Assembly (NCBI GenBank): GCA_015863195.1
Contig: JACBXO010000005.1
Location: forward strand, 62,001-126,000
Direction of reading: 5' to 3'
Source: Aerococcaceae bacterium DSM 111022
GTDB lineage: Bacteria; Bacillota; Bacilli; Lactobacillales; Aerococcaceae
Length of the DNA: 64,000 bases
A program made the translations under genes and the position numbers. The notes beneath the pieces were generated by a model. The model searched no databases, had not been told where the DNA came from, and saw only the letters and a program-made list of their open reading frames with translations. This document shows positions 53,847 to 62,339 of the stretch, one piece after another (position 1 is the stretch's first letter; the number at the start of each line of letters is the position of its first letter).

Positions 53847-55636
53847 TGGCACAAAAAAACGCAAAAGCTAAAAACTTTTGGGGAACGATTGGTCGTCTAA
53901 TTCGCTATATGTCCAATAATGCCTGGTGGATGTTAGTTGTACTTATCCTATCAGCGTTTTCAGCATTTTTAGCTGCTCAATTACCACGCGTGATGGGACA
54001 GATTACAACGATAGTTTATGAAGGACTCACTCAAGGTTTTAATGAAGATTTAGGTCGTTATCCCATTGATTTTGATGCGATTAGACAAACAATTATTCTT
54101 TTAGCTTCACTTTATGTTTTCTCTGGACTTGCTAGATATGCTCAACAAGTACTTACAGCGCGTATTTCTCAACAAACCGTTTATGATCTGCGTAAAAATA
54201 TTAAGTCCAAAATGGGGAAATTACCTATTGAGTATTTTGATACGCATTCGCATGGAGATATAATGTCTCGTGCAATTAATGATATGGACCAAGTTTCCAA
54301 CTCATTAAGCCAGACATTGTCACAAGTGACTACAAGTTTAGTACAAATGATTACTGTGTTCTTTACAATGTTAACGATGAGTGGGCCTCTAGCTTTAATC
54401 GTTATTTTGATGATTCCTTTGAATTTTTTGGTTATTCGTTTTATTACACCAAAATCACAAGAGCAATTCAATAAACGTCAACAAAATTTAGGTCATCTAA
54501 ATGATTACACGGAAGAAGCTTATTCTGGTCATACTATTTTACGAATGTATAACCAAGAAGAGGTTGCTCAAGAAATATTTGATGAGCGTAGTGACAAAGT
54601 GAATGAAGCAGCCTTTAAAGCAGAGTTTTACTCTGGTTTAATGAATCCAGTTGTTGGAACAGTGAAGGACTTTATTTACTTAGCAGTAGCTACGGTCGGA
54701 GGGATCGGAGTTTTACAAGGTCAAATTCAAATTGGGGTAGTTCAGTCTTTCTTACAATATACGAACCAATTTGCTGGTCCATTTAGAATGCTAGCCAATG
54801 TTGCTAACACAATCAATATTACGGTTGCAGCAGTGGAACGTGTATTTGAAGTAATTGATGAGCCGAATATGGAACATCCAGAAGGTTTAGCGGATAAGGA
54901 AACACCTTATCTTGTTGAATTTGACGGGGTTCAATTTGGTTATGGTCAAGGAACTGATAATTTATTAATGACTGATTTTAATCTTGAAGTAACAGAGGGT
55001 CAAATGGTTGCTATTGTTGGGCCTACAGGAGCTGGTAAAACAACATTAATCAACTTACTTGAACGTTTCTATGATGTTAAAGGTGGAGCGGTTCGATTAG
55101 GTGGAGTGGATTTACGTAATATTGAACGTGAAGAATTACGTAGTAAAATATCCATGGTTCTGCAAGATACTTGGTTATTTAATGGAACAATTTGGGATAA
55201 TATTCGTTATGGTGTTTGGGATGCTTCTGACGAAGATGTGCTAGAAGCAGCCAAAGCAGCGCATGTGCATGATTTTGTGATGACATTACCTGATGGTTAT
55301 GAAACGATTCTTGATGAAGATGGAACGAATCTTTCACAAGGACAACGTCAATTAATTACGATTGCACGTGCCTTCTTACAAGATCCTGAAATTTTAATTC
55401 TTGATGAGGCTACCTCAAGTGTTGATACACGTACAGAGGTTATGATTCAGCGTGCGATGAACAAGTTGCTAGAAAACCGAACAAGTTTTGTAGTCGCTCA
55501 CCGTTTATCCACGATTCGTGACGCAGATAAAATTGTTGTAATGAATCACGGTGATGTTATTGAGCAAGGAACGCATGATGAATTGCTTGAAGAACAAGGA
55601 TTCTACGCTGATCTATATAATGCACAATTTGCATAA
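53846..55636 (+). CDS. efrB: ABC multidrug exporter half-transporter, consensus site (EfrB/LmrD-like)
   Basis: The 596-residue protein starts at a GTG overlapping the efrA stop, with GGGGAGG upstream. Six helices (about 25-320), Walker A GPTGAGKT at 392-399, signature LSQGQRQL and Walker B ILILDEATSSVD with catalytic Glu521. The GQ variant signature and intact Glu mark it as the partner that completes the active ATP site. Confidence 0.87.
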   Translation: MAQKNAKAKNFWGTIGRLIRYMSNNAWWMLVVLILSAFSAFLAAQLPRVMGQITTIVYEGLTQGFNEDLGRYPIDFDAIRQTIILLASLYVFSGLARYAQQVLTARISQQTVYDLRKNIKSKMGKLPIEYFDTHSHGDIMSRAINDMDQVSNSLSQTLSQVTTSLVQMITVFFTMLTMSGPLALIVILMIPLNFLVIRFITPKSQEQFNKRQQNLGHLNDYTEEAYSGHTILRMYNQEEVAQEIFDERSDKVNEAAFKAEFYSGLMNPVVGTVKDFIYLAVATVGGIGVLQGQIQIGVVQSFLQYTNQFAGPFRMLANVANTINITVAAVERVFEVIDEPNMEHPEGLADKETPYLVEFDGVQFGYGQGTDNLLMTDFNLEVTEGQMVAIVGPTGAGKTTLINLLERFYDVKGGAVRLGGVDLRNIEREELRSKISMVLQDTWLFNGTIWDNIRYGVWDASDEDVLEAAKAAHVHDFVMTLPDGYETILDEDGTNLSQGQRQLITIARAFLQDPEILILDEATSSVDTRTEVMIQRAMNKLLENRTSFVVAHRLSTIRDADKIVVMNHGDVIEQGTHDELLEEQGFYADLYNAQFA

Positions 55637-55643
55637 TTTACTA

Positions 55644-55680
55644 AAACAATGATGGGGTTTCCTATCATTGTTTTTTTATT
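55644..55680 (+). terminator. efrAB-like operon terminator
   Basis: AAACAATGAT/ATCATTGTTT, 10-base loop, T7 run. Confidence 0.9.
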
Positions 55681-55827
55681 ATTATGTTAATATATAGTTT
55701 AGAAACTGACCGAATATGAGTAGAAATTTCAGCAAAGTATTTTTTAGTAAAATAGGCCCTAAAATCACTACTTATTACGTATATTATAATGCAAGGAAAT
55801 TTTGAAAATTAAAAAGGAGGGGACTTA

Positions 55828-56463
55828 GTGCATCATCAAGAACTGGAAGACTTAATTCAAGAACATTATGGGTTAATCATTAAAACTGCCAGCGATCAAG
55901 TAGGGCGCTATGTACATGTTGAAAATGATGATATCTTTTCAGTGGCTTTAATTGCTTTTAAAGAAGCATATGATAAATATAATCCAGAGAAAGGGCCTTT
56001 TATCAGCTTTGCTAAATTAGTGATGCAAAGTCGCATCATTGACCATCAACGCAAGGAAGCAAGACATAGTTCCAGCTCTTTAGACTATTTAGTTGATGAA
56101 GAAAACTATCAAGTCGAAGATGCTCGCCACTCAAATGATTCTGGGCTGCAGGAAGAAATAATGGTGTGGCGCGATGAATTGAGTCAATTCAAAATCACGC
56201 TTGAGCAATTAGCAGATGAATCACCAGTCCATACGGATACGCGTGACCGAGCGCTAAGTATCTCAGAAAAATCAAGCGAACATCCTCCGATAACGGATCC
56301 GATGTTTGCAAAAAAGCGTCTACCAATAAAAGTGACCGCTAATTATAATGATGTTTCTGAAAAAGTTATTAAAGGCAGCAAAAACTTTATCATTTCTGGC
56401 ATTATAATCTTTTTTAGAGGTCTCCGTGAATTAATTGATTGGACGAAAGGGGGATCGAAATGA
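55828..56463 (+). CDS. sigI: RNA polymerase sigma factor SigI
   Basis: The 211-residue protein starts at a GTG behind AAGGAGG. Region 2 is evident in DDIFSVALIAFKEAYDKYNPEKGPFISFAKLVMQSRIIDHQRKEARH (34-80). The C-terminal part (ITLEQLADESP.. and KRLPIKVTANYNDVSEKVIKGSKNFI) is the SigI-specific DNA-binding region. SigI acts in heat and envelope stress in Bacillus and in cellulosome control in clostridia. It overlaps rsgI by 4 bases, the classical sigma/anti-sigma pair. Confidence 0.93.
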   Translation: MHHQELEDLIQEHYGLIIKTASDQVGRYVHVENDDIFSVALIAFKEAYDKYNPEKGPFISFAKLVMQSRIIDHQRKEARHSSSSLDYLVDEENYQVEDARHSNDSGLQEEIMVWRDELSQFKITLEQLADESPVHTDTRDRALSISEKSSEHPPITDPMFAKKRLPIKVTANYNDVSEKVIKGSKNFIISGIIIFFRGLRELIDWTKGGSK

Positions 56464-57506
56464 CTCAGTATAATTATTACAAAGCACTTGTGGTTGAAGC
56501 GGATGAAGAATATGCCATTGTCATGAATGAGGGCGGATCGATTTCTCGCGTCAAATTAAAAAAGGATATGAAAATTGGCGATTCTATCTATTATTTAGAA
56601 GAAGATTTATACATTAAGCCAACGAATCAAAAGGTTACAGCTTTCCCAGGGCGAAAACATGATAGAAATTGGTGGAGGCCTTTATTAATGGTTGCTGCAT
56701 TGTTATTAATCGTTGGGGGAGGAGTGCAATATTTCACACCTACTCATGAAATTTATGCTGCGATAAGTGTAGGTATCGATCAGGGGCAACAAATTGAATT
56801 AGATGAATCAGGAAAAATTACTTCAGTTCGTGATGCTAACGGTAATTTAATAGATAACCATGAATGGATTGGATTATCTGTGAATGATATTTCAGGAGAT
56901 ATTTTAGAATTTGTTGCCAATTCACCAGATCCAGATACAGCTATTGGCTTCTATAGTGACAATGGTGAGTGGTTACTAAGTATGGATGACCTAGTAAGTC
57001 GACTCGTTGCTGATCAGGAAAGTACAAACTTGATTGTCTTACGAGGAGATATGGAAGAATATGCATCTTCAATTCAAGCAAATCAATCAGCAAACCAAAC
57101 GCATCTTGAAACTCAAAATGTTAATTTATGGCAATCGGATAAAAGTGATACACTTCCAGCCAGTCAAAAAGAACAAGGTTTAGGAGAAGCTGGCGAGTAT
57201 TATCAAGTAAGACCTGAGCCACAATCAGAAATATTTAATCAATGGTTGACTTTCGCTCGTTACTACCCATGGCAAGCGTATTACCGTATTGCCAATGCCG
57301 AACTGAAAGAAGAAACACCTGTAATCGAATCATACGAAAGTATTGTTCCTGAAGATGACTGGGACGACGATGATTGGGATGATGACGACTGGGATGACTA
57401 TGATGATGATTGGGACGATGACGGCGATTGGGATGATTACGATGATGATGACTGGGATGATTATTATGAATATGATGATGACGACTGGGATGATGATGAT
57501 GACTAA
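56460..57506 (+). CDS. rsgI: RsgI-type anti-sigma factor with Asp/Trp-rich tail
   Basis: The product has 348 residues from the ATG at 56460 (ATGA overlap with sigI). Residues 3-55 are the RsgI N-terminal domain that binds SigI (ALVVEADEEYAIVMNEGGSI). One membrane helix lies at 72-92. The outside segment begins IYAAISVGIDQGQQIELDESGKI (98-120), matching the RsgI juxtamembrane domain, but lacks the Asn-Pro pair at which known RsgI proteins cleave themselves. After a region without recognised domain (130-298) come 50 residues, 299-348, with by my count 36 Asp, 7 Trp, 5 Tyr, 1 Gly and 1 Glu. No carbohydrate-binding module is seen. The tail could bind metal or wall cations. Highly unusual for the family. 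Confidence 0.85.
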   Translation: MTQYNYYKALVVEADEEYAIVMNEGGSISRVKLKKDMKIGDSIYYLEEDLYIKPTNQKVTAFPGRKHDRNWWRPLLMVAALLLIVGGGVQYFTPTHEIYAAISVGIDQGQQIELDESGKITSVRDANGNLIDNHEWIGLSVNDISGDILEFVANSPDPDTAIGFYSDNGEWLLSMDDLVSRLVADQESTNLIVLRGDMEEYASSIQANQSANQTHLETQNVNLWQSDKSDTLPASQKEQGLGEAGEYYQVRPEPQSEIFNQWLTFARYYPWQAYYRIANAELKEETPVIESYESIVPEDDWDDDDWDDDDWDDYDDDWDDDGDWDDYDDDDWDDYYEYDDDDWDDDDD

Positions 57507-57602
57507 CGATAAAGGAATGGCTTAGTGGCGGTCTCGCTTTCAATCGTCGTGTTATTGTAAATGGTAATGGTTATAATGTGAGTCGCATAAGGAGTGAATT
57601 GG

Positions 57603-58202
57603 TTGGATAGGTTATTAAATATTGATACAAGTGGTTGGAATGAATGGACAGACAGTTCTCGTCATTCCCTAGAATATCACCGCAATGAGCCGACAGAATA
57701 TCCAGTATTAGATTTGTTGCTACATAGATATTCATTAAATTCAGATGATCATATCGTTGACATTGGTTGTGGTAAGGGACGAGCCTTATTTTATTTAGCA
57801 AAGCAGACAGGCTGTCTAGCAACAGGTGTTGAATATAATGAGCATGTTTACGATCACTTATATAATAATTTAAAAAGTTTTGGTCAAGAACATCAAGAAG
57901 TAGCTAATATTCACATTGTTCAGCAAGCGGCAGAAACTTTTCGATTTAAACCTGACCAATCGGTGGTGTATTTCTTTAATCCTTTTTCAATAAAAATTTT
58001 CAAAGAAGTGATTGAGCATTTAATACAATCAATTAATCAATATCCCCGAGAAGTGGACATCATCATGTACTATCCACATCCTGAATACATTAACTATCTC
58101 AGGGAAGAGACGCCGTTTTTGTGGTTGGACACCGTAAATATTAATCGTGACTTCGATGAAAGAGAGCGTATTGAAATCTTTCGAATGATTCCAATTGAAT
58201 AA
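57603..58202 (+). CDS. Class I SAM-dependent methyltransferase
   Basis: The product has 199 residues from a TTG at 57603, eight bases after AAGGAG; a GTG at 57594 overlaps that site. Motif I is HIVDIGCGKGRALFYLA near 50-66, followed by the acidic residue in GVEYN (motif II) and FFNPFSIKIF near 123-132 (motif IV region). The substrate is unknown. It lies about 90 bases after rsgI in the same direction without a clear terminator between, so it may be read from the sigI promoter. Confidence 0.8.
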   Translation: MDRLLNIDTSGWNEWTDSSRHSLEYHRNEPTEYPVLDLLLHRYSLNSDDHIVDIGCGKGRALFYLAKQTGCLATGVEYNEHVYDHLYNNLKSFGQEHQEVANIHIVQQAAETFRFKPDQSVVYFFNPFSIKIFKEVIEHLIQSINQYPREVDIIMYYPHPEYINYLREETPFLWLDTVNINRDFDERERIEIFRMIPIE

Positions 58203-58209
58203 TTGAATT

Positions 58210-58244
58210 AAGGCATCTAGTAATTATTGCTAGATGCCTTTCTT
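58210..58244 (+). terminator. Methyltransferase gene terminator
   Basis: AAGGCATCTAG/CTAGATGCCTT, 9-base loop, then a T-rich tail. Confidence 0.88.
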
Positions 58245-58297
58245 TGATTGTTTTTGACTGCATGTGAGTGATTTTGAAATAAAATGAACGGAAATGA

Positions 58298-58325
58298 TTG
58301 ATTAAAAACGTTTTCATGGTATAAT
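58298..58325 (+). promoter_or_regulatory. fru operon promoter with cre site
   Basis: TTGATT (58298-58303), 16-base spacer, extended -10 TGGTATAAT with TATAAT at 58320-58325. The spacer contains TAAAAACGTTTTCA (58303-58316), the reverse of TGAAAACGTTTTTA, one base from the CcpA cre consensus TGAAARCGYTTTCW. CcpA should block this promoter in glucose. Confidence 0.8.
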
Positions 58326-58345
58326 TGCATTGTGAGGTGATAAAT

Positions 58346-59101
58346 ATGCTGACGGCAGAACGTTGGAGACATATTTTAGATAAGATTGAACGGCATGGGA
58401 CGGTGCAAGTGACAGAATTAGTGGCGGAATTGAATGTTTCTGAATCGACGATTAGACGAGATTTGTCAGAATTGGAAAAGCAAGAGCAATTAGTCAGAGT
58501 TCATGGTGGAGCTGAGAGTCGTTTTGAAACGACGACTGAACCGCTTTTTCAGGACAAATTAGTCGAAAATGTTGAAGGAAAAAGAAGTATTGCAGCTTAT
58601 GCATCACAAGTGATTCATGACAATGAGGCCATATTCATCGATGCAGGCACAACAACGTTAGCTATGGCGCCTTTTTTGAAAGATAAAAAAGGGCTTAAGA
58701 TTGTAACCAATGGCTTACGTCAATCGGATGTTTTTGGTGAGATGGGGCTTGATGTTTCTATTCTTGGAGGTCAAATTAAAACAGGTACATTAGCCGTAGT
58801 CGGTACACAGGCAGTACGTCAATTAGAGCAGTTTTATTTTGACCGCGTTTTTCTAGGTATGAATGGTGTGGAAGTATCCGCTGGATTAACTACACCAGAT
58901 ATTCAAGAAGCAATCATCAAGCAAACAGCAATACACCAAAGCCGTCAGGCATATGTTTTAGTTGATTCATCGAAATTCAATAAAACAAGTTTTGCAAAAG
59001 TGGCTGATATAAATCATGCGATTATCTTTACTGATTATTTATCACCAGAAAATGCTGAAAAGTTTGAAGCGGACGCGGAAATAGAGGAGGCGAGTGAATG
59101 A
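58346..59101 (+). CDS. fruR: DeoR-family regulator of the fructose operon
   Basis: The 251-residue protein has an N-terminal winged helix (MLTAERWRHILDKIERHGTVQVTELVAELNVSESTIRRDLSELEKQ) and a DeoR sensor domain with IDAGTTTLAMAPFL and LVDSSKFNKTSFAKVADI, which bind phosphorylated sugar. In lactic acid bacteria FruR responds to fructose 1-phosphate. The frame extends to 58325, inside the -10; the ATG at 58346 behind GAGGTGA is correct. It overlaps fruK by 4 bases. Confidence 0.92.
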   Translation: MLTAERWRHILDKIERHGTVQVTELVAELNVSESTIRRDLSELEKQEQLVRVHGGAESRFETTTEPLFQDKLVENVEGKRSIAAYASQVIHDNEAIFIDAGTTTLAMAPFLKDKKGLKIVTNGLRQSDVFGEMGLDVSILGGQIKTGTLAVVGTQAVRQLEQFYFDRVFLGMNGVEVSAGLTTPDIQEAIIKQTAIHQSRQAYVLVDSSKFNKTSFAKVADINHAIIFTDYLSPENAEKFEADAEIEEASE

Positions 59102-60018
59102 ATTACACAATAACTTTTAACCCAGCAATTGATTTAGTAATTAGAGTACCTGAAGTAAATTTAGGAGATCTAAACAGGTCAACTACGGAGGAATATGTTG
59201 CTGGAGGTAAAGGAATAAATATGTCTGTCCTGTTAAAGCGACTAGGACAAGCATCTGTAGCAACTGGGTTTATTGGAGGTTTCAGTGGAGAGTTCATTAA
59301 AAATGAATTAAGTAATGAAGGAATTCAACCAGATTTTGTTGAAGTAGATGGAGTGACGAGAATTAATGTCAAATTAAAATCTCAATTGGAAACAGAAATA
59401 AATGCAAATGGGCCAACTGTAACGAGTGAACAGTTTGATTTACTACTATCTAAATTAGCCGCGAACGTAACGGCTGAAGATACTATCTTTTTAGCAGGTA
59501 ATGCAGCACCTGGTTTAGATGCCAGACATTATCAATCAATCGCTAAATTGGCAAAAGATATCGGAGCAAAATTTGTGTTAGATACAAATAAAGTATTATT
59601 GACCTCTTGTTTACCATTTCAACCATTCTTGATTAAGCCAAATGAACAAGAGCTTGCAGAGATTTTCGAAGTTGAAATTAATTCGGAAGCGGACATTGTT
59701 CATTATGTGCAAGAGTTACAAGATAGAGGCGCACGAAATGTAATCGTATCACGCGGTGGTGATGGATCATTATTAGTGACCGAAAACGGTGAAGTTTATA
59801 GAGCGAATGTGCCAGACGGCGAATTAGTAAATTCGGTTGGAGCAGGGGACTCAATGGTAGCTGGATTCATGGCTGCATTTAATACCACAGGAGACTATAA
59901 AGAAAGTTTACGTCAAGGAGCAGCGTCCGGAAGTGCAACAGCTTATTCTGTGGGGATAGGAACTAAGGAACTAGTTGAGACATTAATTAAAGAAATAAAA
60001 GTAGAAGCAGTGAAATAG
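59098..60018 (+). CDS. fruK: 1-phosphofructokinase
   Basis: The 306-residue PfkB-family kinase phosphorylates fructose 1-phosphate to the 1,6-bisphosphate. ITFNPAIDLVIRV, VAGGKGINMSVLLKRLG (first PfkB signature) and VNSVGAGDSMVAGFMAAF (second signature, catalytic Asp in GAGDS) are present. It is in the fruRKA operon, 12 bases before fruA. Confidence 0.93.
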   Translation: MNYTITFNPAIDLVIRVPEVNLGDLNRSTTEEYVAGGKGINMSVLLKRLGQASVATGFIGGFSGEFIKNELSNEGIQPDFVEVDGVTRINVKLKSQLETEINANGPTVTSEQFDLLLSKLAANVTAEDTIFLAGNAAPGLDARHYQSIAKLAKDIGAKFVLDTNKVLLTSCLPFQPFLIKPNEQELAEIFEVEINSEADIVHYVQELQDRGARNVIVSRGGDGSLLVTENGEVYRANVPDGELVNSVGAGDSMVAGFMAAFNTTGDYKESLRQGAASGSATAYSVGIGTKELVETLIKEIKVEAVK

Positions 60019-60030
60019 GAGGAATATTTG

Positions 60031-62004
60031 ATGAAATTAGCAGATTTATTTGTCACAGAGGCGATGGACTTATCGCTTCCAGAAATGACAAAAGACGAAA
60101 CGTTAAATCACTTAGCATCACGATTCAATTTATCTGGTGGAGTGAGTGATGTGGTTGGTTATGTTGAACGATTACAAGCGCGAGAGGCTCAATCTACAAC
60201 AGGAGTTGGAGATGAGATTGCTATCCCTCATGCACAACATGAATCAATTCAAGAAGCAGCTATTGTTTTTGGGCGTTCAAACTCAGGAATTGAATGGGAG
60301 TCATTTGATGAACAACCCGCTAAATTAATTTTCATGATTGCAGCACCAGAAGGTGGCGGTGGTGAACATTTACAAGCTCTTGCTTCGTTATCTTCAGTAT
60401 TGATGAACCCGGATGCTAAGTCAGGGCTATTATCCGCTCAAACACCGTCAGAAGTGATTGATATTATTCGTCAATTTGATAAAAATGAACAAGAAGCAGA
60501 TGCAGAAGAAACAGTAGCCTCAGTTGAATCAAACGAAGATGAGTATGTTTTAGCAGTAACTGCTTGTCCTACTGGTATTGCTCATACATATATGGCAGAG
60601 GAAAAATTAATTCAAGCTGCAAAGGCACAAGGCGTTAATATCAAAGTTGAAACAAATGGCCAATCGGGAATTGGCAATCGTTTAACAAGGGATGACATTA
60701 ATCGTGCGACGGCAATTATTGTAGCCGCTGACAAGCAAGTAGAGATGGCTCGTTTTAATGGTAAACCAGTTATCATCACTAAAGTGGCTGACGGAATTAA
60801 TAAAGCCGATGAATTAGTAACACGAGCAACTAAAGCAGACGCACCAATTTATCGTGCAGCAAATGCGGACGAAAATGCGGAATTAGCCGATGATGGTGAA
60901 GGCGAGTCATTAGGTCGTCAAATTTATAAACACTTAATGAACGGTGTTTCTCACATGTTGCCATTTGTTGTTGCAGGTGGGATTTTAATCGCTATTTCTT
61001 TCTTCTGGGGAATTAATTCGGCAGACCCAAGTAGTCCAGAATATAGTCCAATCGCACAAGCTTTAAACACAATGGGTAGCATTTCATTTGCAATGATGTT
61101 ACCGATGTTAGCTGGATACATTGGTCAATCACTCGCTGACAGAATGGGGCTAGTTCTAGGTATTGTTGGGGGATTATTCGCCAATCCAAGTATTTTAACA
61201 GCGTTTAATACAGAATTAGGTGTCTTTGAAGGGGCATCATCATCAGGCTTTTTAGGTGCCTTAGTAGCTGGTTTCCTAGCAGGTGGAGTTGTATGGTTAC
61301 TGCGTAAAGCGTTCAGCTGGATGCCAAAATCTCTTGAGGGAATGAAAACAATCTTCTTATTCCCAGTTTTAGGTGTAGCTATTATGGGATTATTGATGTT
61401 ATTTGTCATTAATGGTCCGATGAGTGCAGTCATGACTGGATTAGTGAACCTGATTGATAGTATCCCGCGGGAAGCGTCAGTATTACTTGGTTTTGTTGTT
61501 GCAGCAATGATGTCGATTGACATGGGAGGTCCAATTAATAAAGCAGCCTATGTTACAGGTACAGCATTAGTTACTGAAGCCGGGGGTGCTGGATCAGATG
61601 TTATGGCGGCGGTAATGATTGGTGGTATGGTTCCACCTTTAGCTATCGCATTATCAGCAACAATTAACAAGAATCTTTACCCTAAAGCTCAACATAGTTC
61701 AGCAATGGTTAACTATGTATTAGGTGCAGCATTTATTACTGAAGGAGCGATTCCTTTTGCAGCAATTAACCCATTAAAAGTTATCCCATCACTTGCGATT
61801 GGATCTGGTGTAGCAGGAGCGCTAAGTATGTTCTTTGGTAGTGTCAGTTATGTACCACACGGTGGTGTATTCGCTGTTTTAGCTAATGGAGTGACAAATC
61901 CAATCATGTTCTTAGTATCATGGTTAATTGGAGGATTAGTCGGTGCATTGTTATTAGTATGGCTATTAAATCCAAAAAATGAAGCAGTAGTAGAAGAAAA
62001 ATAA
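60031..62004 (+). CDS. fruA: Fructose PTS transporter IIABC
   Basis: The 657-residue membrane protein imports and phosphorylates fructose at C1. IIA domain (1-150) with phosphorylated His67 in IPHAQH; IIB domain (about 170-275) with Cys179 in TACPTGIAHTYMAEEKL; IIC domain (295-650) with about nine helices and MLPFVVAGGILIAISFFWG. The order A-B-C is the usual FruA one. ATG at 60031 is preferred to the TTG at 60028 because of the GGAGG spacing. Confidence 0.95.
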   Translation: MKLADLFVTEAMDLSLPEMTKDETLNHLASRFNLSGGVSDVVGYVERLQAREAQSTTGVGDEIAIPHAQHESIQEAAIVFGRSNSGIEWESFDEQPAKLIFMIAAPEGGGGEHLQALASLSSVLMNPDAKSGLLSAQTPSEVIDIIRQFDKNEQEADAEETVASVESNEDEYVLAVTACPTGIAHTYMAEEKLIQAAKAQGVNIKVETNGQSGIGNRLTRDDINRATAIIVAADKQVEMARFNGKPVIITKVADGINKADELVTRATKADAPIYRAANADENAELADDGEGESLGRQIYKHLMNGVSHMLPFVVAGGILIAISFFWGINSADPSSPEYSPIAQALNTMGSISFAMMLPMLAGYIGQSLADRMGLVLGIVGGLFANPSILTAFNTELGVFEGASSSGFLGALVAGFLAGGVVWLLRKAFSWMPKSLEGMKTIFLFPVLGVAIMGLLMLFVINGPMSAVMTGLVNLIDSIPREASVLLGFVVAAMMSIDMGGPINKAAYVTGTALVTEAGGAGSDVMAAVMIGGMVPPLAIALSATINKNLYPKAQHSSAMVNYVLGAAFITEGAIPFAAINPLKVIPSLAIGSGVAGALSMFFGSVSYVPHGGVFAVLANGVTNPIMFLVSWLIGGLVGALLLVWLLNPKNEAVVEEK

Positions 62005-62041
62005 TATAAAGAATAGTGTTTTGTAAAAAAATTACATTATT

Positions 62042-62090
62042 AACCGCGTAAAATCATTGTCTTAAAGATAGTGATTTTATGCGGTTTTTT
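62042..62090 (+). terminator. fru operon terminator
   Basis: AACCGCGTAAAATCA (62042-62056) pairs with TGATTTTATGCGGTT (62072-62086, one G-T pair), inner loop, then a T6 run. Confidence 0.9.
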
Positions 62091-62198
62091 AATAAATAAA
62101 TTTATGAATAGCTTCATTATTATATTTTACTTTATTCCTTTTACTTAAATAATCATTGAGAGAGTGTGAATAGCGAATAATTAGGCTAAACAAGTGGA

Positions 62199-62269
62199 TT
62201 TACAAAGAATTTACATAAAATTTACATTGAATTTACCATAAATTTACAAAGCTATGTTACATTTATACT
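62199..62269 (+). promoter_or_regulatory. Pho box: five TTTACA repeats before the PstS-like gene
   Basis: TTTACA at 62199, 62210, 62221 and 62243 and TTTACC at 62232 form five direct hexamers with an exact 11-base period (5-base spacers). This is the PhoP-binding arrangement of Bacillus, whose consensus is TT(A/C/T)ACA repeats with about 5-base spacing. A TATACT -10 lies at 62264-62269; the last hexamer falls in the -35 position. It predicts induction by phosphate starvation. The remaining leader to 62340 holds only the ribosome binding site AAAGGAG. Confidence 0.85.
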
Positions 62270-62339
62270 GTACTGATATGAATCAGTCCGAGACATTATT
62301 GCAGTCAATTTTGACAAAAAATAAAGGAGCGTTTATTTA

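Noticed and set aside
57235-57543. Long minus-strand frame rich in His opposite the rsgI tail
   Set aside because: It is the antisense of the Asp/Trp codon tract; no ribosome binding site and no independent support.
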